A DNA stretch of 64,000 nucleotides from Fluviicola sp. (GCF_039596395.1 NZ_JBCNJT010000001.1:124001-188000), one strand, 5' to 3'; positions 35,305-43,072 are shown, numbered from the stretch's first letter. Program-made: numbers and translations. Notes: generated from the letters alone by a model not told the origin.

Positions 35305-35423
35305 TTCATAATACTACAAATCAAACACTAATTTTCAATTTTAAGTTCGTAATCTATTTATGTTTTATAAACAAATGGAATGAAAATATCAAAGCGACGG
35401 AATTTAAAAGGCTATTCCTGAAT

Positions 35424-36149
35424 TTACTTCACCCCATTTATGAGCGTAACAATGCCCGTTATGAAGACCAGGATGAGGACCACGTATTTGAATTGATTTT
35501 CTGAAAAACGGGTAAGCAGTTTTTTCCCGATAAAAGTTCCGGTAATACCAACCACTAATAAAATGGGGATGAGGTAATAATCGTGTTTGTGCATGTACCC
35601 GTTTGAGAAATAAACAACACTTCTGCTGAGGTCAATTCCTAAATCTATGATGGCTGAAGTGGCTATAAAACGTTTCTTATCGAGATTGAATGCGGCGAGA
35701 GTGAGTCCGCGAATCGCGCCCCCGGTTCCCAGAAGGCCGGCCGTTATTCCGGATAAAGCACCTCCGGCAATCGAATTGGTGGTTGTGGGCTTTAAGTGCA
35801 GGTTTTTGTAAATCATGAGCAATAAGCTCAAAAGAATCAGGAAGACGGATAAAAGGATCTGAAGCAGGGATGTATTTACAAAACGACTGAGAAAAGCTCC
35901 CGCGATGACGAAAATAACTGCCGGAACTCCAATCGTTAGGACTAATTTCTTATCAAACCCCTTTCTGAAAAGTGCAATTTTTGAAACATTGCTTGACAGA
36001 TGAAAAAGTGCGGTAATTCCGAGAACGGAATGAAAATCGAAGAAATAACCGGCAATCGGGACGAAAAACATGGAAGACCCGAAACCGCCGATTGTACCGA
36101 GGATTTCGGCAATCAGAGCAAGAATAATGAATAAGGGCAAAAATTGCAT
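35424..36149 (-). CDS. TSUP-family (TauE/SafE) transporter
   Basis: 241 aa with about eight hydrophobic segments and the two TSUP halves: ILGTIGGFGSSMFFVPIAGYFFDFHSVLGITALFH, and later GGALSGITAGLLGTGGAIRGLTLAAF. This family exports sulfite, sulfonates or similar organic anions. It lies downstream of hsp20 but behind a strong terminator, so it depends on read-through or a weak promoter in the 54-bp gap. Marks the right edge of the normal-composition chromosome after the island. Confidence 0.85.
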   Translation of the reverse strand: MQFLPLFIILALIAEILGTIGGFGSSMFFVPIAGYFFDFHSVLGITALFHLSSNVSKIALFRKGFDKKLVLTIGVPAVIFVIAGAFLSRFVNTSLLQILLSVFLILLSLLLMIYKNLHLKPTTTNSIAGGALSGITAGLLGTGGAIRGLTLAAFNLDKKRFIATSAIIDLGIDLSRSVVYFSNGYMHKHDYYLIPILLVVGITGTFIGKKLLTRFSENQFKYVVLILVFITGIVTLINGVK

Positions 36150-36164
36150 AAGGTTTTGAAATAA

Positions 36165-36199
36165 AATAAAATGACTGCCCGGAATTTCCGGGCAGTCAT
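36165..36199 (-). terminator. Terminator after hsp20
   Basis: ATGACTGCCCGGAA and TTCCGGGCAGTCAT: a 14-bp perfect stem around one base, then U-rich sequence on the minus strand. It ends the doxX-usp-hsp20 operon. Confidence 0.85.
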
Positions 36200-36203
36200 C
36201 TAC

Positions 36204-36668
36204 TTAAGAAAGTCGGATCTTTTTCTTAAGGGTTGGTTTGCGTTTTTCCTTTTTAGGGATAATGAGTTGAAGTATGCCTTCCTGATAGGTCGCTTCAATG
36301 TTGTCCGCATCTACGTTTTCAGGAAGATTAAACGTTCGTGAAAACGATTTGCTTTCGAACTCTTTTTTGGTATACCGTTCGTTCGATTCATTGGTTTCCC
36401 GGGTTTTATCTGCGCTGATAGTCAGATAAGATCCATCAACATCAATCTTGAAATCCTTTTTTGAGAATCCCGGGACTGCCATTTCCGTGTGAAAGGCGTC
36501 ATCACTTTCTTTAATATTTACTGCCGGAAACAGTTCCATTTTATGGAATGGCCACCGGTTCGAGAAAACACGGTCTGCAAAAAAATCAGACCAATTAGGA
36601 GCCGTTAATTCTTCGTCTTTCGATGTTTTTACTGAATTCATAACTTTATTTTTAAGGTTAAACAACAT
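36204..36668 (-). CDS. Small heat shock protein Hsp20
   Basis: 154 aa from the ATG at 36668; 36641 (MNSVKTSKDEE) and a TTG at 36677 are alternatives. Alpha-crystallin domain: FPAVNIKESDDAFHTEMAVPGFSKKDFKIDVDGSYLTISADK ... SFSRTFNLPENVDADNIEATYQEGILQLIIPKKE, with the conserved GILQLIIPK C-terminal strand. An ATP-independent chaperone that holds unfolding proteins. Last gene of the operon led by doxX; its control by the TGA-N6-TCA promoter puts it in the low-oxygen/stress regulon and not the usual heat shock regulon. Confidence 0.9.
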   Translation of the reverse strand: MLFNLKNKVMNSVKTSKDEELTAPNWSDFFADRVFSNRWPFHKMELFPAVNIKESDDAFHTEMAVPGFSKKDFKIDVDGSYLTISADKTRETNESNERYTKKEFESKSFSRTFNLPENVDADNIEATYQEGILQLIIPKKEKRKPTLKKKIRLS

Positions 36669-36673
36669 GTTCT

Positions 36674-37078
36674 TCAATCCCGGTCCTGGTAGTACTCAGG
36701 CTCTTGCGGTTCAATACCTTTGCTGAGAAATTCTCCTTCGGCGTTTTGTTCTGCCAAGGTCCAGGTATCCGTTAAAATGGTTTCCAGCCACACGTTCCCG
36801 GATTTACGGAACACCTGAACGCCCAATCCGAAGTCTGTCCAGAGAAGCTGTTCCAGTTCACTCACACGCATGTCCGGAGTAATGATTATTTCACCGGAGT
36901 GATGCACCTTACGGCATTCTTTCAACGTAACATCCTTCCGGATTAAAAACTGAAGCGATGAGGCCTGGCCGGATTCATGCCTTTTCGAAAAAAATTCCAG
37001 TTTCAGGAAAGGAAATTGGTTATTAAACGAATGACGTATCTGTTCGATGCTTTGCTGATCGTTGATAATTAACTTCAT
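36674..37078 (-). CDS. Conserved hypothetical protein in stress operon
   Basis: 134 aa from MKLIINDQQSIEQIRHSFNNQFPFLKLEFF. The longer frame to 37117 overlaps the USP gene and lacks family character. No signal peptide or membrane segment; short alpha/beta protein with IRKDVTLKECRKVHHSGEIIITPDMRVSELEQLLWTDFGLGVQVFRKSGNVWLETILTD. I have seen similar proteins next to USP and BON genes in Bacteroidota but know no function. Five bases separate it from hsp20. Confidence 0.65.
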   Translation of the reverse strand: MKLIINDQQSIEQIRHSFNNQFPFLKLEFFSKRHESGQASSLQFLIRKDVTLKECRKVHHSGEIIITPDMRVSELEQLLWTDFGLGVQVFRKSGNVWLETILTDTWTLAEQNAEGEFLSKGIEPQEPEYYQDRD

Positions 37079-37088
37079 GGGGTGTAAA

Positions 37089-37910
37089 TTATTCGTGAAG
37101 GACCAATAGTGGTACAAGACTATGGAAAGTCATTGCTTTTGTCAACGGTTCGCGAAAAAGACGTCCGATCAGGGAATGCGTTCGCGATATGATGGTTACC
37201 AGGTCTATGTTGTGCTTTTTGACAAAATTGTTAATGCCCAGAACGACATCCGGGTGTTCAACCTCAAAAAAGGTATGATGCGTGTGTTTTAATGTCTTTT
37301 CGAGCCGGAAACTTTCGGCAATTTCACCGAATGTAGGAATGACATTGGCTTCGGTGAATATATTGAGGATGCAAATGTGTGACTGGTATTTTGCAGCGAT
37401 TTTTTTAAGCGGTGCCAAAACCATCTGATCGTCTGTTTCAGCAAAATCAACGGCTAAAACGATCTTTTTTGGTTCTCTGAATCTGACATGTTTATCGATA
37501 ATCATCAAAGGTGCCTTCACTTTCCTGATCAGGGTTGAAGCAGTATTGCCCAATACCCGTTCCTGGATATATCCTGCTCCCTGCGCACCGATGATAATCA
37601 TATCCACGTGCTGTTTGTGGGCATAGTCGGTTATTTGTTCGACAGGAAATCCTGCTTTGGCAGCATAACTTATTTTCAGATCCGGGTACGATTCTTCAAT
37701 AGACTCTTTTAATTGTTCCAAATTGTCTAAAGCATCTTCCAGCAAGTACTGTTCGGTGCTGATCAGTGTCGGGTCTTCCGGAAACACGGGAATGGTATAA
37801 ACGTGGAACAATAGCACCTCGGCTTCTGTTTTTTTTGCCAGCTGAACAGCATAATCCAACGCATTGGCGGATAGTTTGGAAAAATCTGTCGGTACAAGTA
37901 TTTTTTTCAT
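37089..37910 (-). CDS. Tandem universal stress protein (UspA x2)
   Basis: 273 aa with two Usp domains. Domain one: KKILVPTDFSKLSANALDYAVQLAKKTEAEVLLFHVY ... MIIIGAQGAG ... GNTASTLIRKVKAPLMIID, with the ATP-binding G-2x-G-9x-G(S/T) pattern. Domain two: KKIVLAVDFAETDDQMVLAPLKKI, where the glycine motif is lost (VTIISRTHSLIGRLFREPLTKAMTFHSLVPLLVL). One ATP-binding and one degenerate half is common in Bacteroidota. Cytoplasmic. Second gene of the doxX operon (11 bp after it). Confidence 0.9.
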   Translation of the reverse strand: MKKILVPTDFSKLSANALDYAVQLAKKTEAEVLLFHVYTIPVFPEDPTLISTEQYLLEDALDNLEQLKESIEESYPDLKISYAAKAGFPVEQITDYAHKQHVDMIIIGAQGAGYIQERVLGNTASTLIRKVKAPLMIIDKHVRFREPKKIVLAVDFAETDDQMVLAPLKKIAAKYQSHICILNIFTEANVIPTFGEIAESFRLEKTLKHTHHTFFEVEHPDVVLGINNFVKKHNIDLVTIISRTHSLIGRLFREPLTKAMTFHSLVPLLVLHE

Positions 37911-37921
37911 GATTCAATTTT

Positions 37922-38347
37922 TTAAAGTTTAAAGAATAAATGATCCAATGACAGGCTGTGCCATTCCACAGGAGTCAGTAAAAGGAGAAGAACCAGGGCC
38001 AGGCGCGGAAATACATGGCGCGTATCCCAAAGCGGTTCGTTCATTCCGAATCCGATTCCGGTAATGATGAGGTTGATTCCCAATAGGTAAAGAGCAATTG
38101 TCTCAAAAACACCAGGAACAAGTAAAGCACCGCAGATAAATGCTGAACAGGATGTAAACAGGGCGGCAAGTGCAGTTAACAACCGCGGAATTCCTTTCAG
38201 ACGGAACCGCGCCTGATAAGTATTGGTTACCTCTTTCAATCCGATATTAAAAAGAGCATCATACCCCTGAAACAGGAACAAAAATCCGATGAATACGCGC
38301 GCTATGGTAATTCCTGCGATGTAATGATAATGAGTAATGAGTTCCAT
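37922..38347 (-). CDS. DoxX-like membrane protein
   Basis: 141 aa, four membrane segments: YIAGITIARVFIGFLFLFQGYDALF, LLTALAALFTSCSAFICGALLVP, FETIALYLLGINLIITGIGFG and FPRLALVLLLLLTPV. The first segment, with RVFIGFLFLFQGYDALFN, is the DoxX-type start. DoxX proteins work with quinone-linked or disulfide redox systems in some bacteria; here the role is open. First gene of the operon doxX-usp-hypothetical-hsp20, starting 18 bp after the TAATTTTG box. Confidence 0.75.
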   Translation of the reverse strand: MELITHYHYIAGITIARVFIGFLFLFQGYDALFNIGLKEVTNTYQARFRLKGIPRLLTALAALFTSCSAFICGALLVPGVFETIALYLLGINLIITGIGFGMNEPLWDTRHVFPRLALVLLLLLTPVEWHSLSLDHLFFKL

Positions 38348-38364
38348 GTTTACCGATTTTAAAG

Positions 38365-38429
38365 CAAAATTACAGGCAGTTAAATGGAATATAAATGAGG
38401 CTTGTCAACTATCGGGATGATGTACGTCA
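38365..38429 (-). promoter_or_regulatory. Regulated doxX promoter, 65-bp module
   Basis: On the minus strand: -7 box TAATTTTG (38372-38365), proximal site TGAGGCTTGTCA (38396-38407, centre 38401.5) and distal site TGATGTACGTCA (38418-38429, centre 38423.5). From the -7 G to the proximal centre is 36.5 bp; the two centres are 22 bp apart. Position fits -41.5 and -63.5 for a Crp/FNR-family activator. Confidence 0.75.
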
Positions 38430-38430
38430 G

Positions 38431-38495
38431 TGAGTAAGCTCAATTACCGGGGTGATTTGAATCATTTTACAACTTGCTGTGAATCTGAATCTTTG
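38431..38495 (+). promoter_or_regulatory. Regulated promoter of the first BON gene, 65-bp module
   Basis: Distal site TGAGTAAGCTCA (38431-38442), proximal site TGATTTGAATCA (38453-38464), -7 box AATCTTTG (38488-38495, one mismatch to TAnnTTTG). Same 22-bp and 36.5-bp spacings as the divergent doxX promoter; only 1 bp separates the two modules. Confidence 0.75.
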
Positions 38496-38522
38496 CTGTG
38501 TTAACTTTTAAAATCAGTTGGT

Positions 38523-39206
38523 ATGAAAACAGATGTGGAGATTCAGAAACATGTGATGGAAGAGTTGAAGTGGGAACCTTCTATTCATTCATCGGAAATT
38601 GGCGTAGCGGTAAAAAACGGAGTTGTTACGCTATCGGGAACGGTTGATACCTACCTGGAGAAGACAACCGCTGAAAAAGCCGCACTTAAAGTTGCCGGGG
38701 TGAAAGGCCTTGCTGAAGACATTCAGATTAATCTTCCGTTCAATCATCAGAAAACCGATACGGAATTGGCTCAGGCAGCATTGGATGCATTGAAATGGAA
38801 TGTGCTGGTGCCGAATGACCAAATAAAGATCAAGGCGGAAAATGGTTGGATTACTGCTAAAGGAACCGTGGAATGGGCTTATGAACAAAATGCAGTCCGG
38901 GATGCTATTGCAACTATCAAAGGAGTAAAAGGAATCAGTAACCTGGTAAAAGTTATTCCTAAAGTTGATCCGAAGGATGTGAAGAAGAAAATTTCCGCCG
39001 CATTTGAAAGAAACGCTTTGGTGGATGCCAATCATATTCACGTAGAAAACAGTGGCAGCAAAGTTATATTGGGAGGAAAAGTGTCTTCCTATGCAGAAAA
39101 GCGGGAAGCCGAGCATGTAGCCTGGAATGTGCCGGGAGTTGCTACTGTTGAGAACAACATCGAGGTGAAAATTCCCTCTTATGCTGAGATCGGAAGAAAT
39201 CTATAA
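38523..39206 (+). CDS. Triple BON-domain protein
   Basis: 227 aa with three BON domains of ~70 residues: EIQKHVMEELKWEPSIHSSEIGVAVKNGVVTLSGTVDTYLEKTTAEKAALKVAGVKGLAEDI, then AQAALDALKWNVLVPNDQIKIKAENGWITAKGTV and ISAAFERNALVDANHIHVENSGSKVILGGKVSSYAEKREAEHVAWNVPGVATVENNI. BON domains bind membranes or lipids; here no signal peptide is present, so cytoplasmic. The second protein of this type is at 41757-42428. The pair flanks the sensor kinase and REC-Crp genes. Confidence 0.92.
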   Translation: MKTDVEIQKHVMEELKWEPSIHSSEIGVAVKNGVVTLSGTVDTYLEKTTAEKAALKVAGVKGLAEDIQINLPFNHQKTDTELAQAALDALKWNVLVPNDQIKIKAENGWITAKGTVEWAYEQNAVRDAIATIKGVKGISNLVKVIPKVDPKDVKKKISAAFERNALVDANHIHVENSGSKVILGGKVSSYAEKREAEHVAWNVPGVATVENNIEVKIPSYAEIGRNL

Positions 39207-39223
39207 TCCTTGGGTTGAGTTAC

Positions 39224-39251
39224 AAAAAAGCACCTTCACAAGGTGCTTTTT
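39224..39251 (+). terminator. Terminator of the first BON gene
   Basis: AAAAGCACCTT, CAC loop and AAGGTGCTTTTT: an 11-bp perfect stem with U tract 18 bp after the stop at 39206. Confidence 0.88.
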
Positions 39252-39275
39252 CAGTTTTCGGTTTCGTGTTTTGGA

Positions 39276-39340
39276 TGACAATAATCAGCGCGACAGATGA
39301 TAAAAATCATCTGTTCGGCAGTTCCTGGTTTTTACTTTTG
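39276..39340 (+). promoter_or_regulatory. Regulated promoter of the kinase/REC-Crp operon, 65-bp module
   Basis: Distal site TGACAATAATCA (39276-39287), proximal site TGATAAAAATCA (39298-39309), -7 box TACTTTTG (39333-39340, exact). Spacings 22 bp and 36.5 bp as in the other modules. The proximal site has a perfect FNR-type core (TGAT-N4-ATCA). If REC-Crp binds here, it is autoregulated. Confidence 0.78.
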
Positions 39341-39368
39341 ATCTCTGTGCAAAAAGTGTATATTCGTT

Positions 39369-40571
39369 ATGGACTACGAATTCAAAAAAATGGAGAGCAA
39401 AGAAGGGGTTGATGCATTGTTTTTGCACGCAACGGAAGGGATCCTGGTTACCGATTCACAAGGAAGCATTACACGGATAAACCCGAGTGCTGAAAAATTA
39501 TTCGGCTACAACCCGGGAGAATTGACAGGAAGAAAAATAGAAACATTAGTACCCTCCAGATTTTCACAGAAACACGAAGATAACCGGGCAGAATATGCAC
39601 ATCATCCGCATGCAAGGGCAATGGGATTGGGAATGGAATTGTTCGGATTGAAAAAAGACGGTTCCGAATTCCCGGTGGAAATCAGTTTAAGTCCATATAG
39701 TAATGAAGAGGGAAACTTCGTAATTGCCTTCATTGTAGACGTGACACTTCGAAAAGAAGCTGAGATGAAACTCCGGAATTATTCCGAAGACCTGGAAAAA
39801 CAGGTTAGGAACAGAACACTTATCCTGGAAGAAGCCATCAGGGAACTGGAACGCACCAAAGGAGAGCTGGATGCTTCGCTCGCCAAAGAGAAGGAATTAA
39901 ATGAGATGAAGTCCAGGTTCGTTTCAATGGCTTCACATGAATTCCGCACTCCACTTACCACTATGATGTCCTCTTTATCGTTGGTAAGTAAGTACAATGA
40001 ACGGAACGATACGGCCAATCATGCCAAACACATTCATAAAATTGAAAGGTCCATTATTAACCTGACAGATATACTCAATGATTTTCTCTCTGTTTCCAAA
40101 CTGGAAGAAGGAAAAGTGGGGAACCTTCCCGAAGAAGTGAACCTGAAACAATTCCTGTTGGATATTTGTTCCGAAATGCAGGGAATGTTATCCGGAAAAC
40201 AAACCATTGTCCAGGATTATTCAGGAGATGAGCAGGTGTTTTTAGATCCTAAATTACTTCGCAATATCCTGTTCAATTTGATTTCGAACGCCATTAAATT
40301 CTCTCCTGAAGAAGGTGTAATTGAATTAACAGTTCTGGTCGGAGAAGATACGGTTTCCATATCGGTGAAAGACCATGGGATCGGTATCAGTGAACAAGAT
40401 CAGAAACACCTCTTTGAACGGTTTTTCCGCGGAGGAAATGCAACGCATATCCAGGGAACCGGTTTGGGATTGAACATTGTTGCACGCTACGCAGAACTGA
40501 TGAACGGAAAAGTTACCATTGAAAGTGTTCAGAACCAGGGAACAACCGCCAGATTATTAATTCCACGTTAA
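39369..40571 (+). CDS. Cytoplasmic PAS sensor histidine kinase
   Basis: 400 aa, no membrane segment. PAS domain at ~12-130 (FLHATEGILVTDSQGSITRINPSAEKLFGYNPGELTGRKIETLVPSRF ... FGLKKDGSEFPVEISLSPY), a coiled linker, HisKA with SMASHEFRTPLTTMMSSL (H190) and HATPase_c (NILFNLISNAIKFSPEEG, VKDHGIGISEQDQKHLFERFFRGG, GTGLGLNIVARYAELMNGKVTIES). His69 in QKHEDNRAEY aligns with the haem-ligating histidine of FixL (RSRHDGYIARY), but this His is common in the PAS subfamily, so haem is only a possibility. It should phosphorylate the REC-Crp protein encoded 12 bp downstream. Confidence 0.93.
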   Translation: MDYEFKKMESKEGVDALFLHATEGILVTDSQGSITRINPSAEKLFGYNPGELTGRKIETLVPSRFSQKHEDNRAEYAHHPHARAMGLGMELFGLKKDGSEFPVEISLSPYSNEEGNFVIAFIVDVTLRKEAEMKLRNYSEDLEKQVRNRTLILEEAIRELERTKGELDASLAKEKELNEMKSRFVSMASHEFRTPLTTMMSSLSLVSKYNERNDTANHAKHIHKIERSIINLTDILNDFLSVSKLEEGKVGNLPEEVNLKQFLLDICSEMQGMLSGKQTIVQDYSGDEQVFLDPKLLRNILFNLISNAIKFSPEEGVIELTVLVGEDTVSISVKDHGIGISEQDQKHLFERFFRGGNATHIQGTGLGLNIVARYAELMNGKVTIESVQNQGTTARLLIPR

Positions 40572-40582
40572 TTCACACACTT

Positions 40583-41641
40583 ATGAAAAAGATATTACTG
40601 ATTGAAGACAACCCGGATATTCGTGAGAACACCGCCGAAATACTGGATTTGGCGCAGTACCGGGTATTGACCGCCGAAAATGGCAAAGAAGGAGTTCAGC
40701 TGGCACTCAAAGAACTTCCCGATTTGATTATTTGTGATATTATGATGCCGGTTCTGGACGGATACGGAGTCTTGCACTTATTGTCAAAGAATGAAACTAC
40801 GGCCGCTATTCCTTTTGTTTTCCTGACTGCTAAGGCAGACCGGGGTGATATTCGTAAAGGCATGTCTATGGGAGCGGATGACTACCTGACAAAACCTTTT
40901 ACGGACCAGGAATTACTGAGCGCAATCGAAACCCGGTTAACGAAAAATGATATCCTGAAAAAACAATTCTCAAGAGATGTGGAAGGAGTTAATCATTTTT
41001 TGAACGAAGCCAGGGGTTTTGATGTTTTGACTGAGTTATCCAAATCGCGCGACTTAAGACACTACAAAAAGAAAGACGCTATTTTCCTCGAAGGTTCTTA
41101 TCCCAAAGGAGTTTATTTTATTGAAAAAGGAAAAGTAAAGATCTATCAGAAAAATGACCAGGGCAAAGAACTCATCAGCAGCCTTCACAAAGCAGGTGAC
41201 TTTTTCGGTTTTCTGTCTTTATTGAAAGATGAACAATACATTCATTCTGCAACAGCTTTGGAGGATACAGAGATTTATATGATTCCCAAAGAGGATTTCT
41301 TTTCCCTGCTTTATAAGAATACGGCGGTTGCACGAAAATTCATTGAGTTGCTTTCCGATAACCTGCTTGAAAATGAGCAACAATTGATGCGCCTTGCCTA
41401 TAATTCTGTCAGAAAACGGGTAGCAGAAGCATTGGTTAAACTGTCGGATACCTATAAAAAGGAAACTGATCAGCAATTCAGTATGCATGTTTCGCGCGAA
41501 GACCTGGCCAATTTGGTCGGTACGGCCAAAGAAACGGTAATCCGTACCCTGAGCGACTTTAAAGAGGATAGATACATCGAAATCTCGGGAAGTACGATCA
41601 CCATTCTGAATTACGATCAGTTGGTTGGTATGAAAAACTGA
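40583..41641 (+). CDS. REC-Crp fusion transcription regulator
   Basis: 352 aa. Receiver domain 1-125: ILLIEDNPDIRENT, phospho-Asp D52 in LIICDIMMPVLDGYG, Thr in FVFLTAKAD and Lys in DDYLTKPF. Cyclic-nucleotide-binding-fold domain ~145-250 (RDLRHYKKKDAIFLEGSYPKGVYFIEKGKVKIYQ) without an Fe-S cysteine set. C-terminal HTH_Crp ~265-340 (FSMHVSREDLANLVGTAKETVIRTLSDFKEDRYIEI); the recognition helix keeps the E and R that read the TGA half-site in Crp/FNR proteins. A phosphorylation-controlled Crp-type activator; best candidate to bind the TGA-N6-TCA modules found in front of this block's operons. Confidence 0.93.
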   Translation: MKKILLIEDNPDIRENTAEILDLAQYRVLTAENGKEGVQLALKELPDLIICDIMMPVLDGYGVLHLLSKNETTAAIPFVFLTAKADRGDIRKGMSMGADDYLTKPFTDQELLSAIETRLTKNDILKKQFSRDVEGVNHFLNEARGFDVLTELSKSRDLRHYKKKDAIFLEGSYPKGVYFIEKGKVKIYQKNDQGKELISSLHKAGDFFGFLSLLKDEQYIHSATALEDTEIYMIPKEDFFSLLYKNTAVARKFIELLSDNLLENEQQLMRLAYNSVRKRVAEALVKLSDTYKKETDQQFSMHVSREDLANLVGTAKETVIRTLSDFKEDRYIEISGSTITILNYDQLVGMKN

Positions 41642-41666
41642 TCCTGATACCCGTCAATTCAGAGGC

Positions 41667-41731
41667 TGAGTAGCGTCATAACCTGTTCTGAGTAAGCTCA
41701 TTTCATTTAAACAGTTGATTGAATTCCTTTG
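41667..41731 (+). promoter_or_regulatory. Regulated promoter of the second BON gene, 65-bp module
   Basis: Distal site TGAGTAGCGTCA (41667-41678), proximal site TGAGTAAGCTCA (41689-41700), -7 box TTCCTTTG (41724-41731, one mismatch). Spacings 22 and 36.5 bp. The proximal site is identical to the distal site of the first BON promoter. A ribosome site AAGGAG is at 41745-41750. Confidence 0.75.
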
Positions 41732-41756
41732 TGATGTAATCTAAAAAGGAGAAATC

Positions 41757-42428
41757 ATGAAAACAAATGAACAGTTACAAAAAGATGTACAGGATGCTAT
41801 TAAATGGGAGCCATTATTAAAAGCAGCAGAAATTGGCGTTATTGTCAAAGATGGAATTGTGACCCTGACAGGGACCGTTGATAACTACGCCAAAAAACTG
41901 CAGGTTGAAAAAGCCGCAAAAAGTGTTCTTGGAGTGAAGGCAATTGCAGAGGACATAGAAGTGAAATTTGCCGATTCCAAAAAGAAAGACGATGCGGAGA
42001 TCGCCGAAGATGTTGTTTTTGCCTTAAGTGTTGATTTGATTGTTCCGGATAAAAAGATCCAGGTGAAAGTCGAAAACGGGTGGGTGACTTTGGAGGGCGA
42101 AGTACACTGGAATTTTCAAAGAGAAGCTGCCAAGCGTGCTATTGAACACATTACAGGAGTGCGCGGGGTATTTAATCATTTAAAGATCAAATCCGAACTA
42201 AACGATGCAATTGAACAAAAGGAGATAGAAGCAGCACTTCACAGAAGCTGGGCTGTCAATGACAAAGATATCCGGGTTCATGTTGAAGGTCGAACTGTCA
42301 GACTTACCGGAACCGTTGCTTCTTTGTATCAGAAGGAAGAAGCCGGCCGTATTGCATGGAAAACTCCGGGTATTTGGCACGTCGAGAATAATTTGGAAGT
42401 CGATTACGAATATGCACTGATCGACTAG
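41757..42428 (+). CDS. Triple BON-domain protein (second copy)
   Basis: 223 aa, three BON domains in the same order as 38523-39206: QKDVQDAIKWEPLLKAAEIGVIVKDGIVTLTGTVDNYAKKLQVEKAAKSVLGVKAIAEDI; AEDVVFALSVDLIVPDKKIQVKVENGWVTLEGEVHWNFQREAAKRAI; IEAALHRSWAVNDKDIRVHVEGRTVRLTGTVASLYQKEEAGRIAWKTPGIWHVENNL. Clearly a paralogue made by duplication. No signal peptide. Followed by its own terminator and the 131-aa gene. Confidence 0.92.
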   Translation: MKTNEQLQKDVQDAIKWEPLLKAAEIGVIVKDGIVTLTGTVDNYAKKLQVEKAAKSVLGVKAIAEDIEVKFADSKKKDDAEIAEDVVFALSVDLIVPDKKIQVKVENGWVTLEGEVHWNFQREAAKRAIEHITGVRGVFNHLKIKSELNDAIEQKEIEAALHRSWAVNDKDIRVHVEGRTVRLTGTVASLYQKEEAGRIAWKTPGIWHVENNLEVDYEYALID

Positions 42429-42436
42429 AAGTCAGC

Positions 42437-42463
42437 AGGTGGAATCGGTTTTTCCACCTTTTT
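42437..42463 (+). terminator. Terminator after the second BON gene
   Basis: AGGTGGAA, a 7-nt loop and TTCCACCT with TTTTT; 8-bp stem, 9 bp after the stop at 42428. Probably partial, since the next gene has only 24 bp left for a promoter. Confidence 0.75.
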
Positions 42464-42487
42464 AGTTTCATCAAAAAAACAGAAAAA

Positions 42488-42883
42488 ATGGACTCAACCA
42501 AAAACGCAGGAATATGGATGGATTATTCCACGGCGCACGTGATTGATGCTACGGATTTCAAGACAGAGATTATCGCATCCAAATTTTCACCGGACATCCG
42601 GAAAGAGGTCGTGAAGAAAGGCGAAAAACACTTGCATAACAAAGAACAGCAGTTACAGGAAGCCTATTTTAAACAGATATCTGATAAAATAATGGGGTAT
42701 GACAAGGTGCTGTTATTCGGCCCGGAAAATGCCAAGACTGAACTGCAGCACTACCTGAGCAATGAAAGTCGGTTTAATCATATAACGGTGGCTGTTGAAT
42801 CAACGGATAAAATGACGGAGAACGAGAAAAAAGCATTTGTAAGAATGCACTTTAACTTTAGATCGAATGGTAACTTGGCATGA
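42488..42883 (+). CDS. Host-attachment/eRF1-like small protein (tentative)
   Basis: 131 aa: MDSTKNAGIWMDYSTAHVIDATD ... GEKHLHNKEQQLQEAYFKQISDKIMGYDKVLLFGPENAKTELQHYLSNESRFNHITVAVESTDKMTENEKKAFVRMHF. The GIWMDYSTAHVI start and the LLFGPENAKTELQHYL segment recall the eRF1 domain-1 or host-attachment type fold (also seen in ribosome-associated stress proteins). Assignment is tentative. Its location in the stress regulon, after BON, fits a low-oxygen survival role. Confidence 0.6.
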   Translation: MDSTKNAGIWMDYSTAHVIDATDFKTEIIASKFSPDIRKEVVKKGEKHLHNKEQQLQEAYFKQISDKIMGYDKVLLFGPENAKTELQHYLSNESRFNHITVAVESTDKMTENEKKAFVRMHFNFRSNGNLA

Positions 42884-42898
42884 TTAAAATGACGTTTT

Positions 42899-43060
42899 AT
42901 GAAGATAAACAAGGATTGGCATGACAAAAACAAAATGCCTAAAAATGCCACTTTTGAGCAACGGGTTAAATGGCATGTAGAACATCAAAAGCATTGTTCT
43001 TGCAGGCCCATTCCGGAGAAATTGCTTCATGAAATGGAGCAGCGGAAGAATCTGGAGTGA
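42899..43060 (+). CDS. 53-aa cysteine/histidine-containing small protein
   Basis: MKINKDWHDKNKMPKNATF, then EQRVKWHVEHQKHCSCRPIP and EKLLHEMEQRKNLE to a TGA at 43060. It is below the usual length cutoff but has coding character: a WHxxH-x3-CxC pattern (H at 28 and 31, C at 34 and 36) that could bind a metal ion, and no rare codons. It starts 15 bp after the 131-aa gene, so it is likely co-transcribed. Function unknown; I recall similar short proteins in Bacteroidota, weakly. Confidence 0.6.
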   Translation: MKINKDWHDKNKMPKNATFEQRVKWHVEHQKHCSCRPIPEKLLHEMEQRKNLE

Positions 43061-43072
43061 TTATCTAAGCAA

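Noticed and set aside
35305-35423. att site formed by a copy of the tRNA-Asp 3' end at the right border of the island
   Set aside because: I searched for the GTCCCGTCCAGACC end and found no duplicate; no integrase is present either.
40583-41641. Oxygen-sensing FNR with Fe-S cluster
   Set aside because: No N-terminal cysteine set; the protein starts with a receiver domain and is more likely controlled by phosphorylation.
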